Source of the DNA: Bacteroidales bacterium
Lineage (GTDB): Bacteria > Bacteroidota > Bacteroidia > Bacteroidales > Bacteroidaceae
DNA length: 32,428 bases
Assembly: GCA_004552155.1 (NCBI GenBank)
Contig: SFPF01000061.1
Span: forward strand, 1 to 32,428
Reading direction: 5' to 3'
Both the position numbers and the translations under genes were made by a program. How positions within the stretch are numbered: the stretch's first letter is position 1; every line of letters starts with the position of its first letter. The notes under the pieces are model-generated. The model saw nothing but the letters and a program-made list of their open reading frames with translations. It ran no database searches and had not been told where the DNA came from. This document shows positions 1 through 7,795 of this stretch, in pieces.

Positions 1-207
1 GTAAAATATAAATTAGCAAGACATTTACATAATGTCGGCTGCGCTCGGCAATTTAAGTAAACTTAATTGCGCTCGCTTGCACGACATTTCTGTCTTGTTA
101 ACTTGTTTTCTTTGAGATTTTCGGCTGCACTCGGCATAGCCCGAACAAGTTCGGTTCTGCTCTCGCTTGCACGAAAATATCCTCGTTTACTTGTTTACTA
201 AAATCGC
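1..207 (+). repeat. Composite hairpin repeat, copy 1
   Basis: AT-rich element ending 19 nt before the first gene. It contains two hairpin modules: positions 31-88 (outer arms aatgtcg/cgacatt, inner arms ttaagt/acttaa) and positions 117-178 (outer arms attttcg/cgaaaat, inner arms ccgaac/gttcgg around a 2-nt loop). The flanking scaffold (gtaaaatataaattagcaag at the left, cttgtttactaaaatcg at the right) recurs near 20481, 27090 and, inverted, near 8880. It probably continues beyond the left edge. No gene was recognised in it. Confidence 0.75.
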
Positions 208-225
208 TCATAATCTTCTTTGGCT

Positions 226-1818
226 ATGAATAAATTTTTTTTGTTTTTGCTCGCCCTCGTTTCGGGCTTTGTCGCCCGTGCCGGCGAGGCCGATCGCGTC
301 ACGGTGGCGATGCCCGGAGCGGCGGCGCTTTGGCAGACCATCGACTCGCTCAAAGCCGTCTATCCGCACAGCGTCGTGGTTTCCGCAGGCGACAACTTCG
401 GCGGTAGTTATTTCCATCAGGCAACGCGCGGGCAGCTCATTCCTGAATTTTTTCAAAACCTCGGCATCACGCTTTCCGCCGTCGGCAATCACGAGTTCGA
501 CGAGGGGCAGGCGGCGCTTGCCGACAAGTGGCGCTCGCAGCCGTTCTGTCCGAAGGATTGGCAACTTGAATATGTTTGCGCCAACGTGCGCGATGCCGCC
601 GGAAAGCCTGCGCCGTTTGCCGCGCCGTTCTCCGTGAGGGAAATCCCCGTGGGGGCGGGCAAGAGCGTCAAGGTGGCCTTTATCGGCTTGCTCACCTCGT
701 CAACGCCGCGCCAAGCCAGCGTGTCCAAACTCAAAGGACTTAGTTTCGACGGCCGCTACGACCTCGTGCTCGACAGTTTGAAGCAGACGCCCGACTATGC
801 GCCTGCGGCAGCGGCCGACATCCGCGTGTTGCTCACGCACATAGGCACGGAGATGCAGACCGACGATGAGGGCAACGCCCGCCCCGTGTGGGTTGATGCC
901 GACGTGCCGCACTTGCAGGCGGTGGCAGAGCCTACCGTGCAGGCTTGGATTACGTCGCACACGCACGAAACTGTTAGCGGCCGCATCAACGATCTGCAAT
1001 ATCCCGTCCTGCAAGCCGCCTGCTACGGCCGCAGCGTCGGGGTGATGAAATTTGTGGTAGATACAACGGACATGCGCCTCGTAAGCGTCACGCCCGAGGT
1101 CTGTGCCGTCAATCCCGACATTCGTCTCGGCGCGAAGCAGCAGCGTTTCCAGCAGAAGATAGATTCTGTGTTGCAGCACACGAAGACCAAGGGTGGGGCG
1201 GCGTTGAAAGAAGTCTTGACGAAGGCTCCCGTTTCGTTGCAGCATAGCCGCGACGACAAACTCCGCCAAACGGAGATGGGACAACTCGTTTGCCGTTCCT
1301 ATGCCGAGGCTTACCGCCGCGCGGCAGGCGTTTCAGAGAAAGAGCCGGTGATTGGCGTGAGCCATTTCGGCAGTATCCGTTGCGGCTTCTCGGAGGGTGA
1401 TGTCACCGTGCTCGATGTAGGCGATGCCCTGCCTTTTGCCAACAGCCTGAAAGCCTACCGCCTCACGGGCGCGCAAATCCGCAAACTCATTGACTGCGGC
1501 GTGCACAACGAAAAGTTCGGTTGGATACAGACCTCGTCTTTGAACATCGGCTTCGATGGCGACATGCAACTTGATGCCTTGATTTATGTGTCGCCCGCAG
1601 GCAAGGAGATGGAATTGCAGGACGATAAGACCTATGTCCTTGTGGCTGACGACTATATGACGCACGGCGGCGACAACTACGATCCTGCTTTCTTCCCCGA
1701 AGAGGCAGAACTGAAAGTGGAAATGCCCACCACCACCGATGCCTTTATCAATTATCTGCGCACCCTCCCCGAATTGCCGCAGCCCGAAAGCGACGGCTAC
1801 GACGAAATGCAGATTTGA
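226..1818 (+). CDS. Secreted 5'-nucleotidase / metallophosphatase family protein
   Basis: A 530-residue exported phosphohydrolase of the UshA/5'-nucleotidase type, expected to release phosphate from nucleotides in the periplasm. ATG 226 is preferred over TTG 220 because it begins a clean signal peptide (MNKFFLFLLALVSGFVARAG). The calcineurin-like half shows GDNFGGS (about residues 60-66), GNHEFDEG (about 90-97), THIGTE and HTHE; the C-terminal half shows the substrate-domain motif GDNYDPAFF. The first metal-binding motif (N-D-x-H), which should lie just after the opening beta strand, is absent: RVTV at residue 27 runs straight into AMPGAAALW. Either an in-frame segment of a dozen or more residues is missing or the enzyme is inactive. 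It stands alone between repeat DNA and aguA. The family is certain; catalytic competence is doubtful. Confidence 0.85.
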   Translation: MNKFFLFLLALVSGFVARAGEADRVTVAMPGAAALWQTIDSLKAVYPHSVVVSAGDNFGGSYFHQATRGQLIPEFFQNLGITLSAVGNHEFDEGQAALADKWRSQPFCPKDWQLEYVCANVRDAAGKPAPFAAPFSVREIPVGAGKSVKVAFIGLLTSSTPRQASVSKLKGLSFDGRYDLVLDSLKQTPDYAPAAAADIRVLLTHIGTEMQTDDEGNARPVWVDADVPHLQAVAEPTVQAWITSHTHETVSGRINDLQYPVLQAACYGRSVGVMKFVVDTTDMRLVSVTPEVCAVNPDIRLGAKQQRFQQKIDSVLQHTKTKGGAALKEVLTKAPVSLQHSRDDKLRQTEMGQLVCRSYAEAYRRAAGVSEKEPVIGVSHFGSIRCGFSEGDVTVLDVGDALPFANSLKAYRLTGAQIRKLIDCGVHNEKFGWIQTSSLNIGFDGDMQLDALIYVSPAGKEMELQDDKTYVLVADDYMTHGGDNYDPAFFPEEAELKVEMPTTTDAFINYLRTLPELPQPESDGYDEMQI

Positions 1819-1826
1819 TTTTGTTG

Positions 1827-1945
1827 CCAACGAATTTCAAGAATTAACTCATATTATTAGTGTGATTCGTGCGACCGAACAGGTCGCTATTTAATACATT
1901 GAAAGGTGAGGAAATTCGTGTAAATTCGTGAGATTCGTGGGCAAA
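1827..1945. repeat. TTCGTG repeat with small hairpin between genes
   Basis: The intergenic stretch holds three near-identical 10-bp units (aaattcgtg, taaattcgtg, agattcgtgg; about 1911-1940). A partly inverted counterpart, cgaatttcaagaatta, lies near 1830. Between them is a hairpin gcgacc-gaaca-ggtcgc (1871-1887). It resembles dispersed intergenic repeats of Bacteroidales. No Rho-independent terminator or convincing promoter box was seen. Confidence 0.5.
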
Positions 1946-1990
1946 ATTTTTTTTGTGGTTATTATAAATCAATAAATCAGAAGCTTAATT

Positions 1991-3133
1991 ATGGCCCTCT
2001 TCACTTTGCCGCCAAAAGCAACCGTTCCTGGTGCATACCCCGACTTTCTCAATTTCGTAGAAGGCAACGTCGACCCCGACATCACGCTCACCCGCCGCAC
2101 CCTCCTGCCGGAATGGTATCCGCAGAGCGGCGTGCAACTCACGTGGCCGCACGCCAGCACCGACTGGGCTTATATGTTGCCCGAGGTGACCGAGTGCTAT
2201 CTGCGCCTTGCCTTTGAGATAGCCCGCCGCGAATCTTTGCTCATCGTCTCTCCCGAGCCCGAAGACGTGAAGCGGCTGCTCCACGAAAAACTACCGGCAG
2301 CCGTTTGCGACAACATGGTGTTTGCGGCCTGTTCCACCAACGACACTTGGGCGCGCGACCACGCCTTCCTCACTGTTGGCGGCGGCAGCGCGGGACTGGA
2401 ATTGCTCGATTTCCGTTTCAACGGCTGGGGCGACAAGTTTGAGAGCAACCTCGACAATGCCATCAACCGCACCATCTTCGACAAGGGGCATATCCTCGGC
2501 GGCACGTACACCGATTGCCTCGATTTCTGCCTCGAAGGCGGCAGCATCGAAACCGACGGGCGCGGCACGCTGCTCACCACGGCGCAATGCCTGCTCAACC
2601 CCAACCGCAATCCTCAGTACGGGCAGAGCGAGATAGAAGATATCCTTTCCAGTCGCCTCGGCGTGAACCATTTCCTTTGGCTCACAGAGGGTTATCTTGC
2701 TGGCGACGACACCGATAGCCATATCGACACCCTTGCCCGCCTTTGCCCGGATAACACCATTCTATATGTGAAATGCGCCGAGCCGTCCGACGAGCATTAT
2801 GCCGACTTGCAGCGCATGGAAGAGCAGATCAAGGCTTTCCGCACGCCTGAGGGCGAGCCTTATAGGCTGATAACCGTGCCGATGCCCCCTGCTCTCTATG
2901 ATGAAGAGGGCGACCGCCTGCCTGCCACCTATGCCAATTATCTCGTGATGGATAAGGCTGTGCTTTTCCCCACATACGGCTTGCCTGAAACCGACGAGGC
3001 AGCCCGCCTTGCTATCATCAAGGCCTATCCCTCCCGCGAAGCGGTGGGCGTGCCCTGCAATGCCCTCATTCGCCAGCACGGCTCCCTCCATTGCGCCACC
3101 ATGCAATATCCCCGAGGCCTCCGCTTCGCATGA
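1991..3133 (+). CDS. aguA: Agmatine deiminase (peptidyl-arginine deiminase family)
   Basis: Cytosolic enzyme converting agmatine to N-carbamoylputrescine and ammonia, the first step of the two-step route from agmatine to putrescine. The 380-residue protein has the guanidine-modifying-enzyme motifs: NDTWARDHAF, LEGGSIETDGRGTLLTT, the catalytic His in DTDSHIDTL (H244) and the nucleophilic Cys near the C-terminus in GSLHCATMQYPRG (C368). Length and motif spacing look complete, unlike several genes in this window. The next gene encodes the following pathway step and the aguA stop overlaps an ATG (ATGA at 3130-3133), supporting an operon. The related peptidyl-arginine deiminases are the only serious alternative; the aguB neighbour argues for agmatine. 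Confidence 0.93.
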   Translation: MALFTLPPKATVPGAYPDFLNFVEGNVDPDITLTRRTLLPEWYPQSGVQLTWPHASTDWAYMLPEVTECYLRLAFEIARRESLLIVSPEPEDVKRLLHEKLPAAVCDNMVFAACSTNDTWARDHAFLTVGGGSAGLELLDFRFNGWGDKFESNLDNAINRTIFDKGHILGGTYTDCLDFCLEGGSIETDGRGTLLTTAQCLLNPNRNPQYGQSEIEDILSSRLGVNHFLWLTEGYLAGDDTDSHIDTLARLCPDNTILYVKCAEPSDEHYADLQRMEEQIKAFRTPEGEPYRLITVPMPPALYDEEGDRLPATYANYLVMDKAVLFPTYGLPETDEAARLAIIKAYPSREAVGVPCNALIRQHGSLHCATMQYPRGLRFA

Positions 3134-3198
3134 AAAGGCATATTAGTACTATAATAATCAATAGTTTTATTGTATTTATCCCCTCAATAATCCCTCCC

Positions 3199-4080
3199 AT
3201 GAGACTTCTCAAAACCGCCCTCGTGCAAACCCATTGCACCGCCGACGCTTCCGATAACCGCCAGCGCATGGCCGCTTACGTCAGAGAGGCAGCCGCTGCG
3301 GGCGCAAAACTCGTAGTGTTGCAGGAACTGCACAACACGCCGTACTTCTGTCAGGTTGAAGACACCGATAATTTCGATTACGCCGAACCGATTCCCGGCC
3401 CGTCCACCGAGTTCTACGGCGGCGTGGCACGTGAGTGCGCTGTAGTCTTGGTCACCTCGCTCTTCGAGAAGCGAGCCCCCGGATTGTACCACAACACGGC
3501 GGTCGTATTTGAAACCGACGGCAGCATTGCCGGCACGTACCGCAAAATGCACATACCCGACGACCCTGCCTATTACGAAAAATTCTATTTCACGCCCGGC
3601 GACGACGATTTCCTGCCCATCAAGACTTCGGTCGGGGTGCTCGGCGTGCAGGTTTGCTGGGACCAGTGGTATCCCGAGGGAGCGCGGCTCATGGCTTTGC
3701 GCGGCGCGGAACTGCTCATCTATCCCACGGCCATAGGCTATGCCGCTTCCGACACGCCCGAGGAGCAGCAGCGGCAGTTGCGGGCTTGGCAACTGGTGCA
3801 GCGCGGCCACGCCGTAGCCAACGGCCTGCCCGTCATTGCCGTCAATAGGGTGGGGCACGAACCCGATCCTTCCGGCGCCACGCCCGGCATACAGTTCTGG
3901 GGGCATAGTTTCGTGTGCGGCCCGCAGGGCGAGTTTTTGGCCGAGGGCGACGAGGCCGACCGCCTGCTGCTCGTCGACATCGACCTTACGCGCAGCGAGC
4001 AGGTGCGTCGCTGGTGGCCCTTCCTCCGCGACCGCCGCATCGAATACTTCTCCTCCTTGGCCGCCCGCTATTTGGATTGA
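3199..4080 (+). CDS. aguB: N-carbamoylputrescine amidase (nitrilase superfamily)
   Basis: A 293-residue carbon-nitrogen hydrolase that releases putrescine, CO2 and ammonia from N-carbamoylputrescine, completing the pathway begun by aguA. The catalytic triad is visible: E43 in LQELHNT, K116 in YRKMHIPD and C153 in GVQVCWDQW. The C-terminal motif GIQFWGHSF and the ending WPFLRDRRIEYF are typical of the family. ATG 3199 is chosen because MRLLKTALVQ is the usual family N-terminus. An in-frame ATG at 3130, overlapping the aguA stop, would add a 23-residue hydrophobic extension that the family does not normally carry. A strong terminator follows. Confidence 0.92.
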   Translation: MRLLKTALVQTHCTADASDNRQRMAAYVREAAAAGAKLVVLQELHNTPYFCQVEDTDNFDYAEPIPGPSTEFYGGVARECAVVLVTSLFEKRAPGLYHNTAVVFETDGSIAGTYRKMHIPDDPAYYEKFYFTPGDDDFLPIKTSVGVLGVQVCWDQWYPEGARLMALRGAELLIYPTAIGYAASDTPEEQQRQLRAWQLVQRGHAVANGLPVIAVNRVGHEPDPSGATPGIQFWGHSFVCGPQGEFLAEGDEADRLLLVDIDLTRSEQVRRWWPFLRDRRIEYFSSLAARYLD

Positions 4081-4107
4081 CGATTAATCCCATAATAATC
4101 CACTCAG

Positions 4108-4145
4108 TCTCCGAGAACAACAAAACGTTCTCGGAGATTTTTTTT
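4108..4145 (+). terminator. Rho-independent terminator after aguAB
   Basis: Perfect 11-bp stem tctccgagaac/gttctcggaga with an 8-nt loop, followed directly by eight T residues, 28 nt after the aguB stop. Confidence 0.92.
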
Positions 4146-4150
4146 GCGAT

Positions 4151-4362
4151 CCCCTTGAAAGTTTTTCCTTTCTCCCTGATATTTTTTACTATCCTATAAG
4201 AAAGTTTTTGTTACAAAGTTTGTAACATGTATTACAAACTTTGTAACATGTGTTAGAAACTTTGTAACGCTTGTTACAAACTTTGTAATAAACTTTTTCT
4301 TAGCAGATAGTAAAAAATTGCTTGCTGATGGGGAAAAATATCAAGGAGAAAAGAAAAATTAT
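4151..4362. repeat. Palindromic element with four 21-bp units, copy 1
   Basis: The core at 4210-4290 is four tandem 21-bp units, each essentially ttacaaa-c-tttgtaa joined by acatg-type linkers, so each unit is itself a palindrome. The flanks form a longer imperfect inverted repeat: left tttctccctgatattttt and ttttttactat; right the reverse of tactatctgctaag and aaaaatatcaaggagaaaag. A second copy lies at about 31351-31560. No protein is credible here; translations give only period-7 repeats. Confidence 0.8.
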
Positions 4363-4385
4363 CTACGGACCTGTCATCGCAAGGA

Positions 4386-4420
4386 CACAAAAAAAGGCGT
4401 GACCCGTAGGTCACGCCTTT
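4386..4420 (-). terminator. Terminator of the ribosomal operon
   Basis: 12-bp perfect stem aaaggcgtgacc/ggtcacgccttt with a 4-nt loop (4393-4420). Read on the minus strand it is followed by a T run, 70 nt past the tsf stop. Confidence 0.9.
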
Positions 4421-4490
4421 CGCAAATATAAGGCTATGAATGTTTTGACTATATTCTGAGAAATGTGATTTGCTCGGAATGAAGCGATAA

Positions 4491-5480
4491 TTATTCAGCG
4501 CGGAGCGTGAAACGCTTGAAGTCGATGACAGTGAGTTCCTTGTCGGCGGTTTTGAGGTAGTCGGCAACGGAAAGCTTGCTGTCCTGGATGTATTCCTGCT
4601 CGAGGAGGCAGCTTTCCTTGAAGAACTTCTTCATGCGGCCCTGTGCGATGTTCTGAATCATCTGCTCGGGGAGGTTGGCAGCCTTTTCTTCGGCAACGGT
4701 CTGCTTGATCTTGCGGATTTCGTCAGCCTGTTCAGCCGTGATGTTGCCCTTCATGATGCCTTCCTCGAGGTGCTCTTCGCTTTCGGCGATGTAGAGGTTG
4801 AAACCAGCCTTCTTGAGAGCGGCTTCAACGGCCTTCTTCACCTGTTCTTCCTTGGTCTTTTCGATAGCCACCTTGAGTTCTTCTTCCTTCACGGCTTCGG
4901 GAACGCTTTCAGCGTTGAGAGCCACGGGGTTCATGGCTGCAACCTGCATGGCCACGTTGTGAGCGGCTTCTTCGGCGGGCTTGTTGGTCTGAACCATGGT
5001 GCAAAGCATGTGGCGGCCCATGTGGTCGTAAACGGAAACGTTTTCGCCTTCGATGAACATGTAGCCATCGAGTTCCATCTTCTCACCCGTGATACCGCTG
5101 CGGTCGGTAACGGCCTCTGCAACGGTGTGTGTGCCGAAGGGGAGGGCATTCACCTCTTCGAGGCTCTTGCACTTGTTGGCAACGGCTGCGTCGAGGATTT
5201 CCTGAGCGAGCTTGATGAAGTCTTCGTTCTTGGCAACGAAGTCCGTTTCGCATTTCAAGGCGAGAATAGCTGCGAAGCCGTCGGCCGACTTAACGAGCAC
5301 AGCACCTTCGGCTGCTTCGCGGTCGGAACGCTTGGCTGCTACAGCCTGACCTTTCTTGCGGATAATTTCGATGGCCTCTTCCATGTTGCCGTTGGCTTCG
5401 GCAAGGGCCTTTTTGCAATCGCCGAGACCGGCGCCGGTGAGGGCGCGCAGTTTCTTGATATCTTCTAATGCTACTGCCAT
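4491..5480 (-). CDS. tsf: Translation elongation factor Ts
   Basis: Guanine-nucleotide exchange factor that regenerates EF-Tu-GTP during translation. The 329-residue protein starts with the UBA-like domain (DIKKLRALTGAGLGDCKKAL, about residues 6-25), carries the signature TDFVAKNEDF (about 80-89) and has the two-part core expected of the long Bacteroidetes form. Start at ATG 5480 gives MAVALEDIKKLR, the normal family beginning. It is the last gene of the operon rplM-rpsI-rpsB-tsf, 139 nt after rpsB, and a hairpin (5553-5595) sits in that gap. No missing segment was noticed. Confidence 0.97.
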   Translation of the reverse strand: MAVALEDIKKLRALTGAGLGDCKKALAEANGNMEEAIEIIRKKGQAVAAKRSDREAAEGAVLVKSADGFAAILALKCETDFVAKNEDFIKLAQEILDAAVANKCKSLEEVNALPFGTHTVAEAVTDRSGITGEKMELDGYMFIEGENVSVYDHMGRHMLCTMVQTNKPAEEAAHNVAMQVAAMNPVALNAESVPEAVKEEELKVAIEKTKEEQVKKAVEAALKKAGFNLYIAESEEHLEEGIMKGNITAEQADEIRKIKQTVAEEKAANLPEQMIQNIAQGRMKKFFKESCLLEQEYIQDSKLSVADYLKTADKELTVIDFKRFTLRAE

Positions 5481-5552
5481 TTTGTTTTAGATTTGGGTTA
5501 GTCTTGGTTTGGTGTGAAGACTATGGTAAATAATTGGATTTTTAAGTAATAA

Positions 5553-5595
5553 AGGGGTGTTCCCAAACATATTGTTTATATTTCAGAACACCCCT
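5553..5595 (-). terminator. Hairpin between rpsB and tsf (attenuator-like)
   Basis: 10-bp perfect stem aggggtgttc/gaacacccct with a 23-nt loop in the rpsB-tsf gap. There is no clear T run on the minus-strand side, so it may be partial termination or a stabilising stem that sets the rpsB:tsf ratio. Confidence 0.5.
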
Positions 5596-5619
5596 GTGCT
5601 TTTAATTTATCGACAGAAT

Positions 5620-6378
5620 TTACTCAGCTGCTGCTTCGGTAGCCTCTTCTGCTGCGGGCTGTGCCTCAGCGGGTGCTGCCTTTTCGGCGCGAGCCTTGCC
5701 GCCGCGCTTGCGGGGAGCCTTGGCTGCTGCTTCTCCTTCTGCGCTTTCGCCGGCTGCTTCGGTGTCAACCTTTTCAGCCTTACGCTCTTCGAGACCTTCG
5801 GCGATGGCGCCGCAGATAGCGTTGAGAATCACCTCTACGCTCTTGTTGGAGTCGTCGTTAGCGGGGATAATGTAGTCGACGCAGTTGGGGTCGGAGTTCG
5901 TATCAGGCAGGCGGGTGAGGTCTGCGATAGAACCGAGGTTCTTTTCGAGCTTGGCACGCTGGCGAGAAATCTGGAGGATTTCGCGCTTAGAGAGGTTAGA
6001 ATAAGTGCCGTCGCTCATGAGTTTGTCGATATTGGCCATTTTCTTAACAGCCTTACGGATGGTGGGGAAGTTGGTGAGCATACCGCCCGGCCAGCGTTCC
6101 GTAACGTAGGGCATGTTTACGGAGGTAGCTTTCTCGGCTACCACCTCTTTTGCTTGCTTCTTAGTAGCTACAAAGAGCACCCTTTTGCCTTGCTTGGCAA
6201 TCTGCTTGATGGCTTCGGCGGCTTCGTCGATCTTCACAACGGTCTTGTGGAGGTCGATGATGTGAATGCCGTTGCGCTCCATGAAGATGTAGGGAGCCAT
6301 GGCAGGATTCCATTTGCGCTTGAGGTGGCCAAAGTGGCAGCCAGCCTCCAAAAGGGTTTCAAAGTTTGTTCTTGACAT
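5620..6378 (-). CDS. rpsB: Small-subunit ribosomal protein S2, internal segment missing
   Basis: Essential 30S protein; 252 residues here. The N-terminal two thirds are canonical (FETLLEAGCHFGHLKRKWNP, MAPYIFMERNGIHIIDL, TERWPGGMLTNF, LEKNLGSIADLTRLP). At residue about 158 RLP joins directly to DTNSDPNCVDYIIPANDD. In every S2 I know, about 29 residues of the form ALFV.D...E.IA..EAN.LGIPVF.IV lie between these blocks. The gap is exactly in frame, with the junction at plus-strand position about 5904/5905. The C-terminus carries an Ala/Glu/Lys-rich tail common in Bacteroidetes. Identity is certain. A working S2 without this strand-helix segment would be surprising, so an assembly deletion is the likeliest reading. 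Confidence 0.93.
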   Translation of the reverse strand: MSRTNFETLLEAGCHFGHLKRKWNPAMAPYIFMERNGIHIIDLHKTVVKIDEAAEAIKQIAKQGKRVLFVATKKQAKEVVAEKATSVNMPYVTERWPGGMLTNFPTIRKAVKKMANIDKLMSDGTYSNLSKREILQISRQRAKLEKNLGSIADLTRLPDTNSDPNCVDYIIPANDDSNKSVEVILNAICGAIAEGLEERKAEKVDTEAAGESAEGEAAAKAPRKRGGKARAEKAAPAEAQPAAEEATEAAAE

Positions 6379-6633
6379 TTTTGTTTTGTTTTTTAGCGTT
6401 TACTTTCTTTTGAGTTGCTTTGAAGGGCGGGTAAGCATTCCGCCGTCTTCGGTGATTTTAGTCAACCAACCCGACGGTAGTTCGTTTCTTAAGAAACAGA
6501 AATCCTTTCGGGTTTAGATACTAAACGTTTTGCCTTTGCGAAAAGGCCTTTTCCGTATGCTTCCGGAAGTTTTAGGGGTTGCGCTGCCCGTGCCGTGCGG
6601 TCGATTATTAGCGTAAAATGTAAGTTCAGGCAG
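6379..6633 (-). promoter_or_regulatory. Leader/intergenic region before rpsB with short palindromes
   Basis: 255 nt between rpsI and rpsB contain two palindromes (gtttcttaagaaac about 6484-6497; cttccggaag 6560-6569) and further GC-rich complementary stretches. No TAnnTTTG box was found on the minus strand. A structured autoregulatory leader for S2 is possible, as in other bacteria, but is not shown. Confidence 0.3.
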
Positions 6634-7047
6634 TCAGGCGGCGTTGCGGGAATACGTTGCTGCGTAGAGATTAACGCTTGCTGAACTGGAAGCGGCGGCG
6701 TGCTTTGGGCTGTTACGTTCAACGCTGCGAGAGTCGCGCGTTACGAAGCCTTCAGCACGGAGTGCTTTCTTGTCGTCGGCGTTCACCTTAACCAAGGCGC
6801 GTGCGATACCGAGGCGAATGGCTTGGGACTGACCCGTAAAACCGCCGCCGAACACATTAACCTTGATGTCGTACTTTTCGGCTACCTCGAGGAGGTTGAG
6901 GGGCTGCTTAACGACGAACTGCAGGATGCTGGAGGGGAAATATTCGGTCAAGTCTCTCTTGTTGATGGTAATCTTGCCGTTACCTTCGGTCAAGTAGATG
7001 CGGGCTACGGCGCTTTTGCGGCGGCCCAATGCGTTTATCATTTCCAT
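6634..7047 (-). CDS. rpsI: Small-subunit ribosomal protein S9, C-terminal tail out of frame
   Basis: Essential 30S protein whose basic C-terminal tail reaches the P-site tRNA. Residues 1-108 or so are canonical (NALGRRKSAVARIYL, GGGFTGQSQAIRLGIARAL, GFVTRDSRSVER). After VER the annotated frame gives an unrelated Ser/Ala tail. The expected ending PKARRRFQFSKR followed by TAA is intact in another frame, ending at plus-strand position 6671. The distance between the VER codons and the PKARRR codons is about 10 nt shorter than a normal KKPGQ-type linker needs, so a small deletion near 6710-6713 explains it. The ancestral gene is 6671-7047. It sits directly downstream of rplM, as usual. A sequence error is more likely than a real defect. 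Confidence 0.93.
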   Translation of the reverse strand: MEMINALGRRKSAVARIYLTEGNGKITINKRDLTEYFPSSILQFVVKQPLNLLEVAEKYDIKVNVFGGGFTGQSQAIRLGIARALVKVNADDKKALRAEGFVTRDSRSVERNSPKHAAASSSASVNLYAATYSRNAA

Positions 7048-7056
7048 TACTGCGTC

Positions 7057-7518
7057 TTATTTATAGAGGTTAATATCAATTGCCTTGGGGCTTTGTGCCT
7101 CGTGGGGGTGCTCGCTGCCGGCGTAAACGTAGAGGTTACCGAGGAGCTTGGCGCCCAGACGGTTCTTGGGGAGCATGCCCTTAACCACGCGGTGCAGAAG
7201 CTTGTCGGCGCCGTTGGGCTTAGCCATGATGCTTGCGGGCGTGTGCTCGCGCTGGCCGCCGGGATAGCCGGTGTAGGTGTAATAGATGCGGTCCGTCCAC
7301 TTTTTGCCGGTGAGTTTCACCTTGTCGGCATTGATGATGATAACGTTGTCACCACAGTCTACGTGCGGGGTAAAGTTGGGTTTGTACTTGCCGCGCAGCA
7401 GTTTGGCAACTTTCGAGCCAAGGCGGCCGAGGATCTGGTCGGTAGCGTCAACTACCACCCATTCTTTCTGTGCGGTCTCCTTGTTTGCAGAAATGGTCTT
7501 GTAACTTAAAGTGTCCAC
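7057..7518 (-). CDS. rplM: Large-subunit ribosomal protein L13
   Basis: 153-residue 50S protein, first gene of the operon. Family blocks KEWVVVDATDQILGRLGSKVA, KLLRGKYKPNFTPHVDCGDN, TGYPGGQR and KGMLPKNRLGAKLLGNLYVY are all present and the length is normal. A GTG start at 7518 is selected because it gives (M)DTLSYKTISANKET, the standard Bacteroidetes N-terminus; the open frame runs 35 codons further upstream but that extension has no family support. The rpsI start follows after 9 nt. A -7 box lies at 7668-7675. Confidence 0.96.
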   Translation of the reverse strand: MDTLSYKTISANKETAQKEWVVVDATDQILGRLGSKVAKLLRGKYKPNFTPHVDCGDNVIIINADKVKLTGKKWTDRIYYTYTGYPGGQREHTPASIMAKPNGADKLLHRVVKGMLPKNRLGAKLLGNLYVYAGSEHPHEAQSPKAIDINLYK

Positions 7519-7667
7519 TCTTGTTGTTTTTAAAAATTGTTTGTAACTACTAATGTCTTTCGTGCGTGCTTTTTTCCTAACCATCCCGCCCCAGGCCAAT
7601 GAGAACGGAACTATTATACACACACGTTTTGCAGCCTTTTTGGGGCTGCTTGATAATAATCGGCGTG

Positions 7668-7699
7668 CAAAATTAGCATTTTCTTATAAGATAGTAAAG
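7668..7699 (-). promoter_or_regulatory. Promoter of the rplM operon
   Basis: On the minus strand TAATTTTG (7668-7675) fits the Bacteroidetes -7 consensus TAnnTTTG. A CTTT at 7696-7699 lies 20 nt upstream at the -33 position. It is about 150 nt before the GTG start, leaving room for a leader. Confidence 0.6.
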
Positions 7700-7751
7700 C
7701 TTTTCTTGCTTTTTTCTTTGATTTTCTGCTAAGGAAACGGGATTTTATCTA

Positions 7752-7759
7752 TACTTTTG
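7752..7759 (+). promoter_or_regulatory. Probable -7 box before the zinc-ribbon lipoprotein
   Basis: TACTTTTG matches TAnnTTTG, 37 nt before ATG 7796. No good -33 TTTG is seen at the usual spacing. Confidence 0.45.
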
Positions 7760-7795
7760 TACGAAATAATGCTGTTTCGCGAAAATTACAATCCT

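Noticed and set aside
4210..4290. CRISPR-like array
   Set aside because: Units are contiguous, only 21 bp and individually palindromic, with 5-nt linkers rather than unique spacers. No cas gene is present.
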